Under the pieces are notes generated by a model. The model ran no database searches. It was not told the DNA's origin and saw only the letters and a program-made list of their open reading frames with translations. A program made the translations under genes and the position numbers. From assembly GCA_034769895.1 (NCBI GenBank), contig CM068373.1, positions 278,584,658 through 278,648,657 on the forward strand: a DNA stretch of 64,000 nt, written 5' to 3'. The stretch comes from Magicicada septendecula (Eukaryota > Arthropoda > Insecta > Hemiptera > Cicadidae). Positions 23,655 to 35,899 of this stretch are shown one piece after another. Each line of letters opens with the position of its first letter. Position 1 is the first letter of the stretch.

Positions 23655-24830
23655 TTATTCCTGCTGTACAATGTTTACATATTTTCCGGAACCGAAGATT
23701 ACAGAATTTATTGAATTCTCATCTTCCACTGCTGCTTGCCCATCCAAAGATCTTCATCAATTTCTCGGTTCCCTCAATACAGTATGAATTTATTCTATCC
23801 AGGATATAGGTGGTCTTCCTCTTTTCCTTCTTCCTGGTGGGGTCTATTCCATAACTCTCCTTGGAAATCTTTCTTGTTAGATTCTTTTCGTGTGTTCATA
23901 CCATTGTAATTTTTTTGTTTGGATAAAATCAGCAATTGAACTTTCACATTCATTCTGTTCTTAATAACTTCATTTCTAATTTTCTCAGCTCTGGTTACTC
24001 TTGCTGAACGTCTCCAAAAGTTCATCTGTGCTGACATTAATTTTGTTCTTGTGTGTTTATTGGTAGTCCAAACTTCTGAGCCGTAAGTCATGATACTTCT
24101 AACAATGGTTTTAAATATTTTGGTTTCAGTTTCTGCTGTATCGTACAGGATTGGATTTAATGTAGGTACAGCTATCTTTCCCAAATTAATTTTGGATTGT
24201 ATTACTTTGTCTTGCACGAGGCCGTACTTTTCACCTCTAAATACTTGTACTCCTATGTATGTGAAATCTTCCCCATGTCTTCCTCCACTATCAAACGTTG
24301 CAAAAGTCACCTATTGCCATGAATTTTGTTTTATTCATATTTACCTTTAGTCCCCATTTCTGACATTCCTGTATAAATTTTCTAGTCTATGTCTTCAAAA
24401 TTTTGAGCCAAAAGTAATAGGTCATCAGCAAACTGTAATGAATAAACTGTATCACCATTAAGTGGAATTCCCATGTTCCTGCACATTTTTTTCCAAGTCT
24501 CTATTGCTTTCTCCGTATAAATTTTGAAGAGCCGTGGGTGATAGACAACATCCCTGGCGTAAACCTTTGGTCCCTTGAAGCCCTGGTGACAAATTGTTTC
24601 CTAATTTTATTCTCGATATTGAATTGTTATAGAAATTTTGTATAGATTTTATGATAATATTGTTGATACTAATTGGTCTTAAAGTTGTCCAGAGATTGGC
24701 TAACGGTACATTGTTTTAGGCTTTTTAATGTCAGTAAAAACTGAATGAAGAGGTTGTGATCGAAATGTTTTATTTTCTATTATTTGCTGTAAGGAGAAAA
24801 TATGATCTGTAGTTGATGTACGCACAGATC
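23655..24830 (-). mobile_element. LINE fragment with RT domain
   Basis: Read on the minus strand the order is NNVPLANLWTTLRPI, a GLRQGC-type block near 24,560, the catalytic FADDL at about 24,425, WGLKVNMNKTKFMA, then the frame 23795-24310 with IVRSIMTYGSEVWTTNKHTR and a basic tail. RT blocks A-D and the C-terminal region are therefore present, with the endonuclease lost. Frameshifts separate the parts. It is a different LINE family from the 14-kb copy (FADD rather than YADD box). Confidence 0.8.
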
Positions 24831-24839
24831 TTCTGGGAC

Positions 24840-25685
24840 TTACCTAATTTAATATCAACTGAATCCTATCATAGCCAATGATAATTTCTCACCATTTCAA
24901 TCTTTGTATTTTAGTGAAGTAGGTAATGCTGAGATCATCGTATACTGAATACAAATTTTTATTTTTTCCGCCGCCATATCCAATTTTCACTAATTAGGCC
25001 TGCAATTCTCCTAACCAATATAAATTCGAATCTGTCTAACACCTCCATTGCCGAGCTGTTAAGGGTCGGGTCCAGGTTTCACCGCCGTTAGCCACGACTG
25101 GTGTAGTTAAGGTCTTAAATCAGCCATCTATAGCAGTGAAAAGTCTAAAATTTCAAGCGTTAATCGTTTCATAGTAATTATCAATCTCATATGTTTTTAT
25201 TAAATTTTGTCGCTGATTTTATATAGGTCTGCATCGACATTTTCGCCTCGAAAATTAAGGACAAGTAAGTGTTTAAAAACTGTAGACGTTTTCAACAAGT
25301 AAATCTTAAATACTCCTTATCGACTGCAAGAGAGCGTAAATAAGAGATATCTAATTCTGATTATACGTAACGTATTGTTTAATTGACGAATCTGATTGTA
25401 TACTGATTGACATAGGCCTATACACACCTTCCTATTGATTTCAGATACCTAAGGCAACCGTTCAAATACAATTATTCAAATTTATACAGTGTGTTTTTTT
25501 ATTTGTTAAAAGTGTAACAAACTTCTCTACATCAATATTTTATAACGTCATTATAAAAAATGTATTATATCCTATTATAATAATATATATAATAAGGTAT
25601 ATCTTACTATATTATATTATACCTTATTATATATTATATCTCATTTTATTATATCTTCAAATAAATACACTACAAGTAGGTTTAT
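24840..25685. other. AT-rich intergenic DNA
   Basis: Includes an imperfect AT palindrome around 25,560-25,660 (alternating TATTATA phrases). No gene recognised. Confidence 0.5.
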
Positions 25686-25689
25686 TTTC

Positions 25690-25736
25690 ACCTGACGCAC
25701 GTTTCACAGAAATTACTCTGTACCTTCAGAGGTTTG
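25690..25736 (-). ncRNA. Degenerate hammerhead ribozyme
   Basis: Same position in the element as the hammerhead at 50.3 kb. GAAAC, the palindromic stem III (ACGUGCGU) and the stem II arms ACAGA/UCUGU are kept. The first core box reads CUGAAGG, so the invariant final A is lost and cleavage is not expected. The stem II bases differ from the 50-kb copy but still pair, as expected if pairing was maintained before decay. Confidence 0.65.
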
Positions 25737-26120
25737 TTTGCATTGTAACTGAATCTTTCGCTTACAATACACTTAACGGATAATCGATTTTACTTCGATT
25801 CTATTTTCGATTGTTGTAATGTTTATGTAGTTAACTATTTATTTCATATTTAATGTCTTATTTTATTTTCTAATAAATGTATGATTTTAAATAAATCGTC
25901 TTGTTTTGTTTTTATTTGAATATGTTCTTTAATTAGTAGATTATTATCATTGTGTTTGTAAATATTAAACACACCAGACCTTTTTCAGACCTTTTTGTAT
26001 GTTTTTAATTAATTTGACATTTTGAATGTCTGGAAATTTACGTTTAATGTTTAAACAGTGTGTGTAAATTATAATGATAATATTCTGCTGTATTATTCAC
26101 AGTATATTGCTTACATTGAA
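25690..26120 (-). mobile_element. Penelope-like element, 3' end, copy 2
   Basis: Collinear with the 3' part of the PLE at 50.3-50.8 kb: hammerhead region, then shared phrases (ATCGTCTTGTTTTGTTTTTA, GACCTTTTTGTAT) and the decayed end of the GIY-YIG frame. The two copies have diverged considerably, so this is older. The upstream RT and most of the endonuclease are missing. Confidence 0.75.
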
Positions 26121-26124
26121 CGTT

Positions 26125-28820
26125 CGTTGCGAGTTGATTCTATCTTTATTTGTGTAAACTAATTTTCTTGTTTTGTTTTTTGTAAAAGACAAAGAAAAGG
26201 ACGTATTTTTAAAACGTTTGTTTTAGATTTACCAACAGATGTCTTGGAACTATTACGCTATTCAGTTTTATACTTCTTATCTTTACGAGAACACAAAGAG
26301 TTATGCGGTAATTCTGCAAATGTGACTTTTTAGGTTTCCTTTATAAAGCGTCTGCAGTAATTAAAGCGATTAAAAACTGTTTTTTTTTTGTTCCTCCTGG
26401 GCATCTTTCTACAGAACAATAGTCACTGAAACTGGTATTTTGTTCTGAACGTGTTTTTAGTGATTAAAAATAATAAACTTTTCAAGTGAACAATAAAAAA
26501 ACGTTCTTTTTAAACTTAGTGTTCTAATTCTCTCTTCTATGTCTTTTCTTTTAGTCTTCTGTGTTCTTTATGATGAAAGGCATCCTGTGTGAGAAAATGT
26601 ACGAGCTTCACAGCAATCTTATAAATATAGAAGGAATGTGCGCATAGTGGGTGCGTTTTCTCTCAAACAAATCTAAGTTTGAGCAAATCTGCAGGAAACT
26701 GACAAGAAATGTAAGACTTCCGTTCTTTATGACCTTCAATCTGACATTATGGCACTCTTGTCCTACTCGATTCCGCGGTGTACCAGTCTCAATTCAGACA
26801 GACAAACAGACAGAAGATGCACGGGGCGTCTTTTCTTCCTGGTTTGTGTGCGTTGTCCGGGCCGGAACCAGTTGAACGTCAGGTTCAAACGGCGCAGGAT
26901 TGTCCAGAGTGCTCCACCTATCGGGAGTATATAAGGAGGGATCGGTATCTTCCTTCAGACGCGTCTCCGTGGCTCACTAGGGCATCGCCCGCAGGTTCGA
27001 CTGCCCTTAAGCAAATCGACCGTAACGATGGGTTGTCACGCCAGGGCGGATGCCTTACGCAATTGGACACTTGCACACCTCGCGGTTTCTCATGCCCTGG
27101 GTTTCAGCCCAGTTGATGCAGTAAAGCAGTTGCTAACTGTGGTAAAAAAGCTTTTGTTTAATTTTTTGACAGACGTTGGTTGCAAATCCGTTGTCGGCAA
27201 GCCGCTGCCTAAGGAAGTTGCCTGGTTTCCACCAGGTACGATTCAAGGATACTCAGAAAGGTGGTGGGCGGTTCTGTGGGATTTTTGAGAAGCTGATGGT
27301 GGATCGTCTAGCAAACCTCCGCGGACGGCTGACGTGTATTGGGCCGATGCGCTGTGCATACTGTCCAACTCTTTGCGAACAAAGTAGTCGCTAGGAACCA
27401 AACAAAGACCTCCAGGGTAGGAATTCGAAGGCCGCGATGAAGAGCTTCATTTTCAACATTCACTGGATGCCCGAGAGAACCGGACGGTGCGATTTAGGAA
27501 GGAAGCGGGCGTTGCGTACGTGAGTACTGTTCGAAGAAACAGTACATACAATGTCAATTTAGTGTTCCACGAAAGCATGGGAGGAAGCTTTGTTTAGGGG
27601 TTTAGGATGTCGGTCATGTGGTTGTTGAGTTTAGGTGGCGATTTAGTTGAACGCACAGGTACTACACCGAGTCACTCCCTTGAATGGGTCTCCCCTTCGA
27701 GAAGATGGATTGGCAAGTAGAAATTAATGGACTTACGATTCAGCCGTAATTACGATCGTCCGCCAGTTCGGTGACTCAAGAACTCCTCTGACGAGCGTAT
27801 CTTTTGACAGTGCTGAGCTTGTCTTGCGCGTGTTCTACTGCATTCCTTCTTTCCGTGTTAGCCATCTACACGGCAGCAATTACACAACTTCCTTCACCCT
27901 CTCCTTCGATAGTATTTCCCTTCTGTTCTTTGGCTCCTTCTTCCGCCGATAACACCCTTTTGGTTCTTCTTGGTTTCTCTTCGAACAGATTTTCACCTCC
28001 GGTAGGTTTCTAGAAAACATTTCTCTGTCTCCCATATCTTTTTCTCAGTCCATATTTTTTAGATGGACCTTTTTTACCCCAAAAAAATGGTGTCCTTTTT
28101 ATTCTTATGGAAATCGAGGATCTATATTGCTAACCTTTCTGCTTCCATTCTTCTAACGTATCCACAGAAAGTCATTCTTCTTTTTTCGTCTTTTCTTTAT
28201 TGCGGTGGTGAAATTTTATGAATCTTGTCATATAGCTCTTGGCTTGGTCGCAAATAAAATATAAACTCATCTGTTGATACCTTTTCGCTTTGAGGAGTCC
28301 CCTTAGATATTTCCTTTGATTCCGTTGCATTTCTGATAGCTTTTACTGGCTGTTGTATATGCCGCAATATAAACAGTTCCGAATCGACCGTATACTGTAA
28401 TACTGTTACGTTACTAGGAGAAGGAAAAATAACAGTCAAATGTTTAACGTACTAGCTGTTACACCCGCGGTTTTGCCCGCTTTATTGTTTTCTTTTAATT
28501 GAAATTTTATTAAAAGACAATTTATTTAAAATCATCATTCGTCAAATTATCTTTATGTTGTGTATTCTTCGCAGCTTTGTTTCTATTTAAAGGTTTTTTA
28601 ACCGCGTTATTACTTGCTGGTTTATTGTCATGGGTCGTTAGGGATTGAGATTTTCTGAGATGTGGAAAACGCATTGAATTTAACACACAGGCAGCAATGA
28701 AACTGGACACACGGATGAGGAAAAAACGCACGGTTGTCAGCTTTGCTACGTTTTTTAGGTCTCCCGCATCGAAACGCGACCTGCCGCGTTTCAGTTACGT
28801 TTTTAACACTCACGAGGGTG
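26125..28820. other. Intergenic; GC-rich island without recognised gene
   Basis: 26.1-26.7 kb is AT-rich. 26.74-27.8 kb is GC-richer with overlapping motif-free frames (26651-27394). It has a TATATAAGG box at about 26,928, and A/B-box-like phrases (TGGCTCACTAGGG, GGTTCGACTGCC) at 26,971-27,005 that are spaced too closely for a normal tRNA promoter. 27.8-28.8 kb has only short frames. It could be the 5' region of an unidentified element. Confidence 0.4.
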
Positions 28821-28824
28821 GTCA

Positions 28825-29290
28825 CACGGTGCCGCTAAATAGCATTTGTTTATTTACTTCTTACTATGGTAATTAATTCTGGTTTCCATGGTGCTGTCGA
28901 CATCTTTATACGCGTTACACATCGACTGTGAATAAACCGCATAATTAAATGGGTCTAAATCGAGCTGAAATAATCAGCAGCAAACTAAAAATCAAAAACC
29001 GTTGTCACCTAATCTCACAAATAAAAAAAAAACATATTTTTTCTTCGCATTAAGAAATATTTACAATTTTTAGGCTACACTTCTTTTGCACATCGTAATA
29101 TATATTGCTGCAATCGCATATTAAAAACATCGAAAATATACTGCAGGAACGGAAAAGGTACAGTTCCGAGGCCGCTAAGTAGCATTTGTTTGTTACTATG
29201 GTAGTTAATTCTGGTCTCCATGGTGTTGTTGACATCTTTATACGCGTCAACAAAAGGGCATAATTTAAAGAGCCTAAATCGTGCAAACGG
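28825..29290. repeat. Two direct copies of a ~125-bp repeat
   Basis: 28,825-28,965 and 29,165-29,290 share CCGCTAARTAGCATTTGTTT, then CTATGGTARTTAATTCTGGT, CCATGGTGYTG and GACATCTTTATACGCGT, with small indels. The spacing is about 335 bp. The identity of the repeat is unknown. Confidence 0.8.
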
Positions 29291-29294
29291 GGCA

Positions 29295-30335
29295 AAACAT
29301 CAAATTCCAAGTTAGACAGTGTTTTTTGCCTTGTGTCAAAGTTTACCTGAGCAAAATTTGGTGACAATCGGTGTAACGGTGTGGAATTGTATTTGAGTTT
29401 TATGTATACCTATAGATAAGTGAAGAGTATAATAACGTTCAGTTCACAAATGTGTCCATTAACACAGAACTAAGGAAATCGGTACTTTTCTAATAACTGT
29501 ACCTGTACTATGTTACAATGTTTTGAGTACGTGATAGTATCTATGGAAAAAAGAAGAAGAAGCAGCGTACCAATTGTAAATCACTGTAATCGTAATCACT
29601 TTAATATTTTAAATCAGTTGTATTTTAAAATTAGATGTAGTTCTTAATGAGGCTATACGGAGTTAGTTTAAGGTGTCCCCATAACAGTTAATGAATATGG
29701 GAATAGACGGAGGGAACACGTTCTTCGCACGTAAAAAGGACTGTATACTAAAGGCTGCACATTTTTATGCTCCCAGAAAACAATATTCTCATTGTTAATG
29801 TAACTTAAAGTATTATTAAATATCAAAAATTTATTTTCACAATGAATGTAAGGCGTCTGAAACTGATACGGCTGTCTTCACCTACTCCAGGATGGAAGAT
29901 GAAGAAAAGATAAAAAGACGAATATTATTTTCAATGTGTGTTGGTTAATCTGTGTTTTTTCAGTTTGCTTGTTAACCCAACAACACAGGCGCGATTTTGA
30001 TAGAAACACCTCGCATACAAATTTTATATGACAATGAAGAATATTATATATACGATACAATCTTTATTATCATCAATCTTTATCATATGACAATAAAACA
30101 TGAAAATATTGTACGACCCAAAACAAACAATTAAATAGCATAAAATAATCAATTGACACGTTTTTGATAATTTTACTAAAATTACTACCGATATTCACTA
30201 CATTTCAGTACTGTCCGTCGCATAATCGAAATATCGAAAATTAGTGCAGGTACGATTATTGGAAGGTAACGGAAAACCTGTAGGACAAATAGAACATGTG
30301 TTTAGGATGAGCAGGCGGTATGTCCGGAAAATCTT
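29295..30335. other. Intergenic; possible decayed hammerhead-like scrap
   Basis: AT-rich. Near 29,850-29,895 the minus strand reads GGTGAAGACAGCCGTATC and then TTTCAGACGCC, a spacing reminiscent of the foldback at 63.4-63.6 kb but with key bases lost. Nothing else recognised. Confidence 0.35.
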
Positions 30336-30339
30336 CTCC

Positions 30340-30474
30340 TCTTCTTCTTCTTCTTCTTCTTCTTCTTCTTCTTCTTCTTCTTCTTCTTCTTCTTCATCTT
30401 CTTCTCCTGCTCCTCCTCCTCCTCCTCCTCCTCCTCCTCCTCCTCCTCCTCCTCCTCCTCCTCCTCCTCCTCCT
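30340..30474. repeat. (CTT)n then (CTC)n microsatellite
   Basis: About 65 bp of CTT units pass into about 64 bp of CTC units. The Ser-rich then Pro-rich stretch in the frame 30244-30663 is a translation of it. Confidence 0.95.
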
Positions 30475-30539
30475 CAACTCATAGCCTGGTGGTCTTACAA
30501 TTTCTTCCTTTCCGTGGAGATTCTCTTAATTATCATTAA

Positions 30540-31020
30540 GGTTTTGTCTTCTATATTGAATAATAATAGTTTCACTATTTCATTCAGGACTAATAATAAG
30601 TTACTGGATATTCTCAAACCGAAAAAACACACGCCTCCAGAAGAAAAAAACTGGCATATATAAGTTAACATGCAATGATTGTGAGTGCTTCTACATTGGA
30701 CAGACTGGGAGAGGTTTCCTTAAACGATTTCGAGAACATTTACCTAAGAAAATAAGAAACATTGACAACATCAAATCAAATTACGCCCGACACCTGACTT
30801 CACACAATCATAATTACACAGATTTTAGTTCCAATTTAATACCGTTACATGTGTGTAAGAAGGGCCGTTTCATGAATGCCTTGGAGGAATTTGAAATTTA
30901 CAGTGCATATGCAAACCCAAGGAGTCGCGATATCGTGTTAAATGACCACCCGAACTTTGTATCCAACCGACTGTACGATACCGCCTTGAGTCTGCTCGCT
31001 GGGGCTACGATAAGGTAGCA
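30540..31020 (+). mobile_element. Penelope-like element, GIY-YIG endonuclease fragment
   Basis: Plus strand. SFRTNNKLLDILKPKKHTPP is the PLE linker after RT. After a frameshift come GIYKLTCNDC (GIY at 30653-30661) and CFYIGQTGRGFLKRFREHLP, then NYARHLTSHNH and MNALEEFEIY. The order GIY, zinc-binding CxxC, YIG, catalytic-type arginine (R in KRFREH) and the final acidic LEEFEIY helix is the PLE GIY-YIG nuclease layout. The sequence differs clearly from the 50-kb PLE, so this is another family. RT is absent upstream, where a CTT/CTC microsatellite lies instead. Confidence 0.88.
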
Positions 31021-31024
31021 ACCG

Positions 31025-31595
31025 CTCAGTGGCAGAATGAACTTGAACGGGTGCGCACCCAAATCCGCGTACGGTTCACGTGCAAATTTTGACATTTTTT
31101 ACTACTTAACGATCTCGCAATATTGATAGTTTTATCTTTTTAATATCTGTTTTTATGCATACGTTCCTCAATTGTAAAAGCCTGACGGTCTGTTGGTTTT
31201 GGTGAAGATCGGTTAAGGGAAAGGGGTAGTTTACCAGCAACGTTTTATATTTTAACATTAAATATTTTAGCCTCATCCGTGTACTACAGTCGGGGTCTTC
31301 CTCTTCCACTACGCCTCTAGATCATTACCTAGATCACGGTGGTGAACTAGTTTGAATGACGTAACAGGTGACCAAACATATTACTTGTCCTTTCCACAAT
31401 AAAGCCAGTCAACATCTTTTTTCCCCTCAGAACCTCCTCATTAGGCGCGGCACTCTTTTTGGAAGTACAAGAATAACAATCAAACGGATAAAGGAAACTG
31501 TGGAAATTACACATTGAATCATAAACGACATCAGAAAAAACGTAGTTAATTTGCTAGGGACACTAGACAACAAACAGGCTCCCTAAAATAACGGT
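31025..31595. other. Intergenic, nothing recognised
   Basis: Only short minus-strand frames without motifs. Confidence 0.5.
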
Positions 31596-31599
31596 TGAT

Positions 31600-32290
31600 T
31601 TGGCAACTCAAGAAGTAAAAAGGTCCCGAACAAACACAGAAGAAGCTGGAGAGAAGACGTTGACAGAGATGTGAGGGAACAGGTCTTGATAACGTTTGGA
31701 TCGAGGAAAAGAGATGGCGATCGGAAATTGGTAATCGTCGGCGAACAATGTAAGCGTGTCTGTATTCATAATAATTATAACAATAATTCTAGTGTACACT
31801 AGAATGAGCAGTTTATTCAAAAGTCACGATTTAACAATAAACACAAAGATGAGACTTCTACGCTACTACGTATTCTCGGTCCTCTTCTACGGTGTAGAAT
31901 CTTAGACTTTGACTGAAGCCACAACTAAGCAATTGGAATCTACCGAAATGTGGCTTTAACTAATGTTAAAGTTCTTAAAAAATGAAGAAAGATAGGGAAG
32001 TTGTTAACACAGTGAAGATAAGAAATCTTCAGTATCTGGGACATCTTATGAAAAATGAACAGAGATTTTACTTATTGTAGTCCATACTACAGGGAAAAGT
32101 ACTTGGAAAGAGAGGAGTTGGGCGACCGAGAATATTATGGCTGAGAAACTTAAGGACCTGGTTGAACCTGGTTTGGCATGAATACAACTGACTTATTCCG
32201 TACAGCGGTGCAGAAAGTTAAAATAGCCTGTATGATATCCAACATTCGAAACGGATAGGAACTATCAGAAGTAGAAGATAACAATATGAA
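31600..32290 (+). mobile_element. LINE 3' end
   Basis: Plus-strand codons give MRLLRYYVFSVLFYGVES, a stop, TLTEATTKQLESTEMWL, then later GTSYEK and ENIMAEKLKDLVEP. This is the same LINE group as the split copy at 9.4-12.6 kb. Stops and frameshifts throughout. A less clear segment (31600-31800) may be the preceding part of the same or another copy. Confidence 0.75.
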
Positions 32291-32401
32291 ATTGACTACT
32301 TATAACGACAAGCAATTGCTTCTCTGAAGGGACAGAGACAGTGCATCGCAGTTTGGTTGAATGGGGCTTTGCGCAAATAGTGTGAGGATAACACTCTAGA
32401 T

Positions 32402-33480
32402 CAGTGGTTTGCAAAGTGGGGTCCACGGACACTTTTAAGAAAAAATAAAATATACCGTAATTTTCTCAAATTTTTTATGCTCTAAAATTAAAACGTTAGA
32501 ATCTTGAAACAATTATTAGAAGATTCCAGTATTTTGTTTTTACTTAGGGATGAAGTAAAACTCTTTTTATTTTATTCCAACTTCGACCTTAAAGACAGGT
32601 TCCATGACTTTAACTGGATTCTAAAGCTGTCATTCCTTGCTGATATCTTCAGCCATCTGAATGGACTCACTTTAAGCCTACGTCCCTGTATACACGTCTA
32701 GCATCACTGTTTTCTAGGTTCCAGATAAAACCGAGGAGATGATAAAAAAATTAAAGCTGTGGATTCAGAGATAAAAACTCTGAAATCTCCGAACGATTCC
32801 CTTCCATGGAAGATTTCGTCCAGATGTCTGGATAAAATGTTCCAAAGGAGATCCTCAACGTTATTAAGTCAAATTTGGAGTAACTGCGCTTGCAGATAAG
32901 GGTATATTTTCCAGTGACGGATGATAGTGACATATGAATAAAGATGGGCCCATTTGCTGATGGGCTGTCAGCTAACCTCTCTCACACACTACAGGAAGAA
33001 GATTCATTGGTAGAACTTTCAAGTGACAGTTCATTGAAATTACAGTTTTCGCAATTACAGCTAGCTGACTTCTGGTTATATGTAATGACTGACTATTCTG
33101 AACTCTCAAAAAAACTTTGAAGTGTTTAACTGTGTTTCTCCCTACTTATTTCTGTAAAACCGCATTGTTCCAGCTCACGTACTTAAGGCTCACGTCAGAG
33201 TTAAAAAATAAACTTGGAGTCGAAAGTGACTGAATATTGAAATTATTATCAGATATTAAACCAAATATTGCAGAGATAATTGTTCAAAAGCTGCTTCATT
33301 GTTCGCATTAAACTATGTTTAATGTCATAAATATTATAATTTTACAAGTTAAGAGATTTTAATTTTAATATATTTTAATTAAAATATAAGAGTTTGTATC
33401 ATATTTACTGTTTGTTTTATTTCAGAACTCGTACGGGGTCCGCGAAATTTTTAATTTTTGGGAGGGTCCGCGGACTGAAA
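32402..33480 (+). mobile_element. hAT-superfamily DNA transposon relic
   Basis: The left end CAGTGGTTTGCAAAGTGGGG (from 32402) is a hAT-type terminal sequence, and GGGTCCGCGGACT near 33,464 resembles the matching inner right terminus. The final CACTG end is not found, so the right tip is lost. Inside, codons 32504-32701 read FDLKDRFHDFNWILKLSFLA then DIFSHLNGLTLSL, a conserved piece of hAT transposases. Near 33,140-33,290 shifted frames give the C-terminal dimerisation region (CVSPYLF, then AHVR, LNIEII). Several stops; inactive. Confidence 0.82.
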
Positions 33481-33484
33481 AGCT

Positions 33485-34327
33485 CGACTATTCTACCGGC
33501 ATCCAGACATGTGTGACACTAATATACCACGTAACAGTGGTAGTATAAATTCTATATTTAGAAGCGGTTACCTTCAGTGATATTGCAGTGCAATTCGGAG
33601 TGATTGTTAGAGTTTAGAGGAAAGTGCTTATTGTACTTACTGTGAAACCGTAATAAGGTGACATTTATTGTTGCGCCGTGGACAAATTTAAATTGAAGAA
33701 TCGTATATGAGTGTCTTAGTTTATTTTTAACTTTTTTTTCAATTTAAATTGTAATTAGCGACTTTAGCTGCTTTCAGTTATTCTGCTTCCACTGTATAAC
33801 ACGCAGATCCGTGCGACCATTGTAACAACATAATTAACTTAACTATGTATACCAGGAGACTGTGTATGTGTTTTACGTCAAGTATTTGTATTATTTAAAG
33901 GCGACAAAGGTCATGTTGCGGAGTACAAATTGCCAGCGCCTCGGGAACAGTTTAAAGGTCAAGTGAATTAGTCGAGCACAGGTTAGCGCGCGCGCGCGCG
34001 TAAAACACAAATGTACACCACTTAGTTCAAACAGTGAGTAACGAGCGAGGCATTTGTCTGATCTTCGTGTTGTGAATTCCAAACTAGGTTCGACTTTGCC
34101 GCGCGTCATCTTCGTGGGTGTATTTGTGCGTGCACAATTACGTCGCCGTTTAAGTTTCTATACCACACGCTACGCTGGTTGATTAAGTATCTTTAGGTAA
34201 AAAAACTAAAGATAGGGCAGTCGGAAACAAAGCCCGAATTGTAAAATATTAAACTTTATTTTATAATATACTGTTTGAATGTATAAAATTGGTACAATAA
34301 CTTCTTGACACAGCTGATAGTTTTTAT

Positions 34328-34330
<3 letters not shown>
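33485..34330. other. Intergenic, nothing recognised
   Basis: Contains a short alternating CG/CA run (33,987-34,000). No coding motif. Confidence 0.5.
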
Positions 34331-34331
<1 letters not shown>

Positions 34332-34413
<82 letters not shown>

Positions 34414-34428
34414 TCTTCTGCCTCTATC

Positions 34429-34490
<62 letters not shown>

Positions 34491-34653
34491 CCCTCCCCCT
34501 TCTTCCTCCCTCTTATCAGTTGCATCACTGGTTTCATACGGTTCTCCTCCTCCTTCTCCTCCTCCTCCTCCTCCTCCTCCTCCTCCTTCTTCTTCTTCTT
34601 CTTCTTCTTCTTCTTCTTCTTCTTCTTCTTCTTCTTCTTCTTCTTCTTCTTCG
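34332..34653. repeat. Compound microsatellite (TC)n-(TCTG)n-(TC)n-(CTC)n-(CTT)n
   Basis: (TC)n lies at 34332-34411, (TCTG)n at about 34430-34470, (TC)n at 34469-34490, (CTC)n at 34548-34586 and (CTT)n at 34587-34652. The Leu-, Ser/Pro- and Arg-rich frames on both strands are translations of these runs. The last part abuts a LINE 3' end. Confidence 0.95.
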
Positions 34654-34674
34654 TAGTTGTCGTCGTCTTCTTCT

Positions 34675-35065
34675 TCTTAATCCACTTCTTATGGTGCTAC
34701 AGCCAACATAGAGCCATGATCTCTTCAAGTTACCCTTCCAGGCATCCCGGTTGTTTCCCAAACTTTAGCATGTTCCTGGCATCCACTGCTACACAATCCC
34801 ACCACCGCATTCTCACTGGTCTTTTTCCTCCTACCCATTGGCCCGCGTAGCCTTTTTTGGGATTCTGTTTTTTGGTATTCGCAACACACGCCCTGCCGAC
34901 TGGAGACGTTTCAGCTTCATATGATCCAACAGTTTTGGTTCCTTGTATTGTGCCCACAGCTCACGATTGTACCGAACTCTCCAGATTCCACCTTCGTTCA
35001 CAGGCCCGAATATCCTATCGTTCATTCGTACGCTCCAGCTCTTTCTCTACTGCTCCAAAATTGTC
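34675..35065 (-). mobile_element. LINE 3' end
   Basis: Minus-strand codons read NDRIFGPVNEGGIWRVRYNR, ELWAQYKEPKLL and MKLKRLQSAGRVLRIPKNRI, then after a frameshift KRPVRMRWWDCVAVDARNML. This is the C-terminal tail of the same LINE group as the 14-kb copy. Its 3' side meets the (GAA)n run (minus-strand reading) of the neighbouring microsatellite. Confidence 0.85.
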
Positions 35066-35069
35066 CACG

Positions 35070-35690
35070 CCGAACACGTATTTATGTTATATACGTATTA
35101 CAAAACTTTTAGGATTATATTATAACGGAAGTTGAATAAACATAGAGAAGACATTTTCAATGCAATTCAGCCAGAAAAAGTGAAGAAATTGAAGGGCCAT
35201 TCATGAAGACATTTGATAAAGCTGAAGACGTGTATACATTTTTGCCATTAACGTGATAATTGTCAATTCCGCAGAAACGGTGGTCGTATCAGTTTGCGAG
35301 GTAGGAACAGGTGATAACCTAGTTCCTGTAGTAAATGCAGTAGTCATGATGACGATGAAGGAAACATTAATAGTTTTTTCGTAAAAATTTGAAATTTCTT
35401 TTCTACAGTCGATAAGTTACGTTTCAATTAATTTTATTAAAGAAACATGTAAAAGGAAAACCAACTCTGTCTTGTAACAATCGATCAAAATTCGCTCCGC
35501 TGTAGCGTAAATTGCGTGCTGTAGCAACTACAGTGGTTCGTATGCAAGTGTGTGACATATACTATGTAACTTAAGTTTTCATCTTGGATTTTGCTTCTGA
35601 TCTTCACGTAGCTGATGACCATGAAAACTGAGGTGTTCAGGCCCATGTTGGTTATCATGATGACAAAATTGTAACGAACTTGCCACTTGC
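35070..35690. other. Intergenic, nothing recognised
   Basis: AT-rich, short frames only. Confidence 0.5.
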
Positions 35691-35751
35691 CAAAGCGAAA
35701 TTATGACGTCTTGACATTACAACGAAATAGCAACCAAGACAAGGAAAACTT

Positions 35752-35773
35752 CACCACCACCACCACCACCACC

Positions 35774-35869
<96 letters not shown>

Positions 35870-35884
35870 GTTGTCGTCGTCGTC
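35752..35884. repeat. (CAC)n-(CAT)n-(GTC)n microsatellite
   Basis: CAC units to about 35,789, CAT units to about 35,870, then GTC. The Thr/Ile and Met/Val-rich frames are translations. It lies directly on the 3' side of a minus-strand LINE end. Confidence 0.96.
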
Positions 35885-35899
35885 ATCAACATCGCCATC

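Noticed and set aside
25560..25660. Replication origin or matrix attachment site in AT palindrome
   Set aside because: AT-rich alternation is common here, and nothing specific supports such a role.
26651..27394. Cluster of overlapping plus-strand frames as a host gene
   Set aside because: Three frames overlap in a GC-richer island, none with a recognisable domain, splice structure or start context; listed only as an unassigned island.
30244..30535. Protein with poly-Ser and poly-Pro tracts
   Set aside because: Simple-sequence translation; only the part after 30,540 is protein-like and it belongs to a Penelope-like element.
34411..34761. Ser/Pro-, Leu- and Arg-rich open frames
   Set aside because: These are translations of (TC)n, (CTC)n and (CTT)n microsatellites on both strands.
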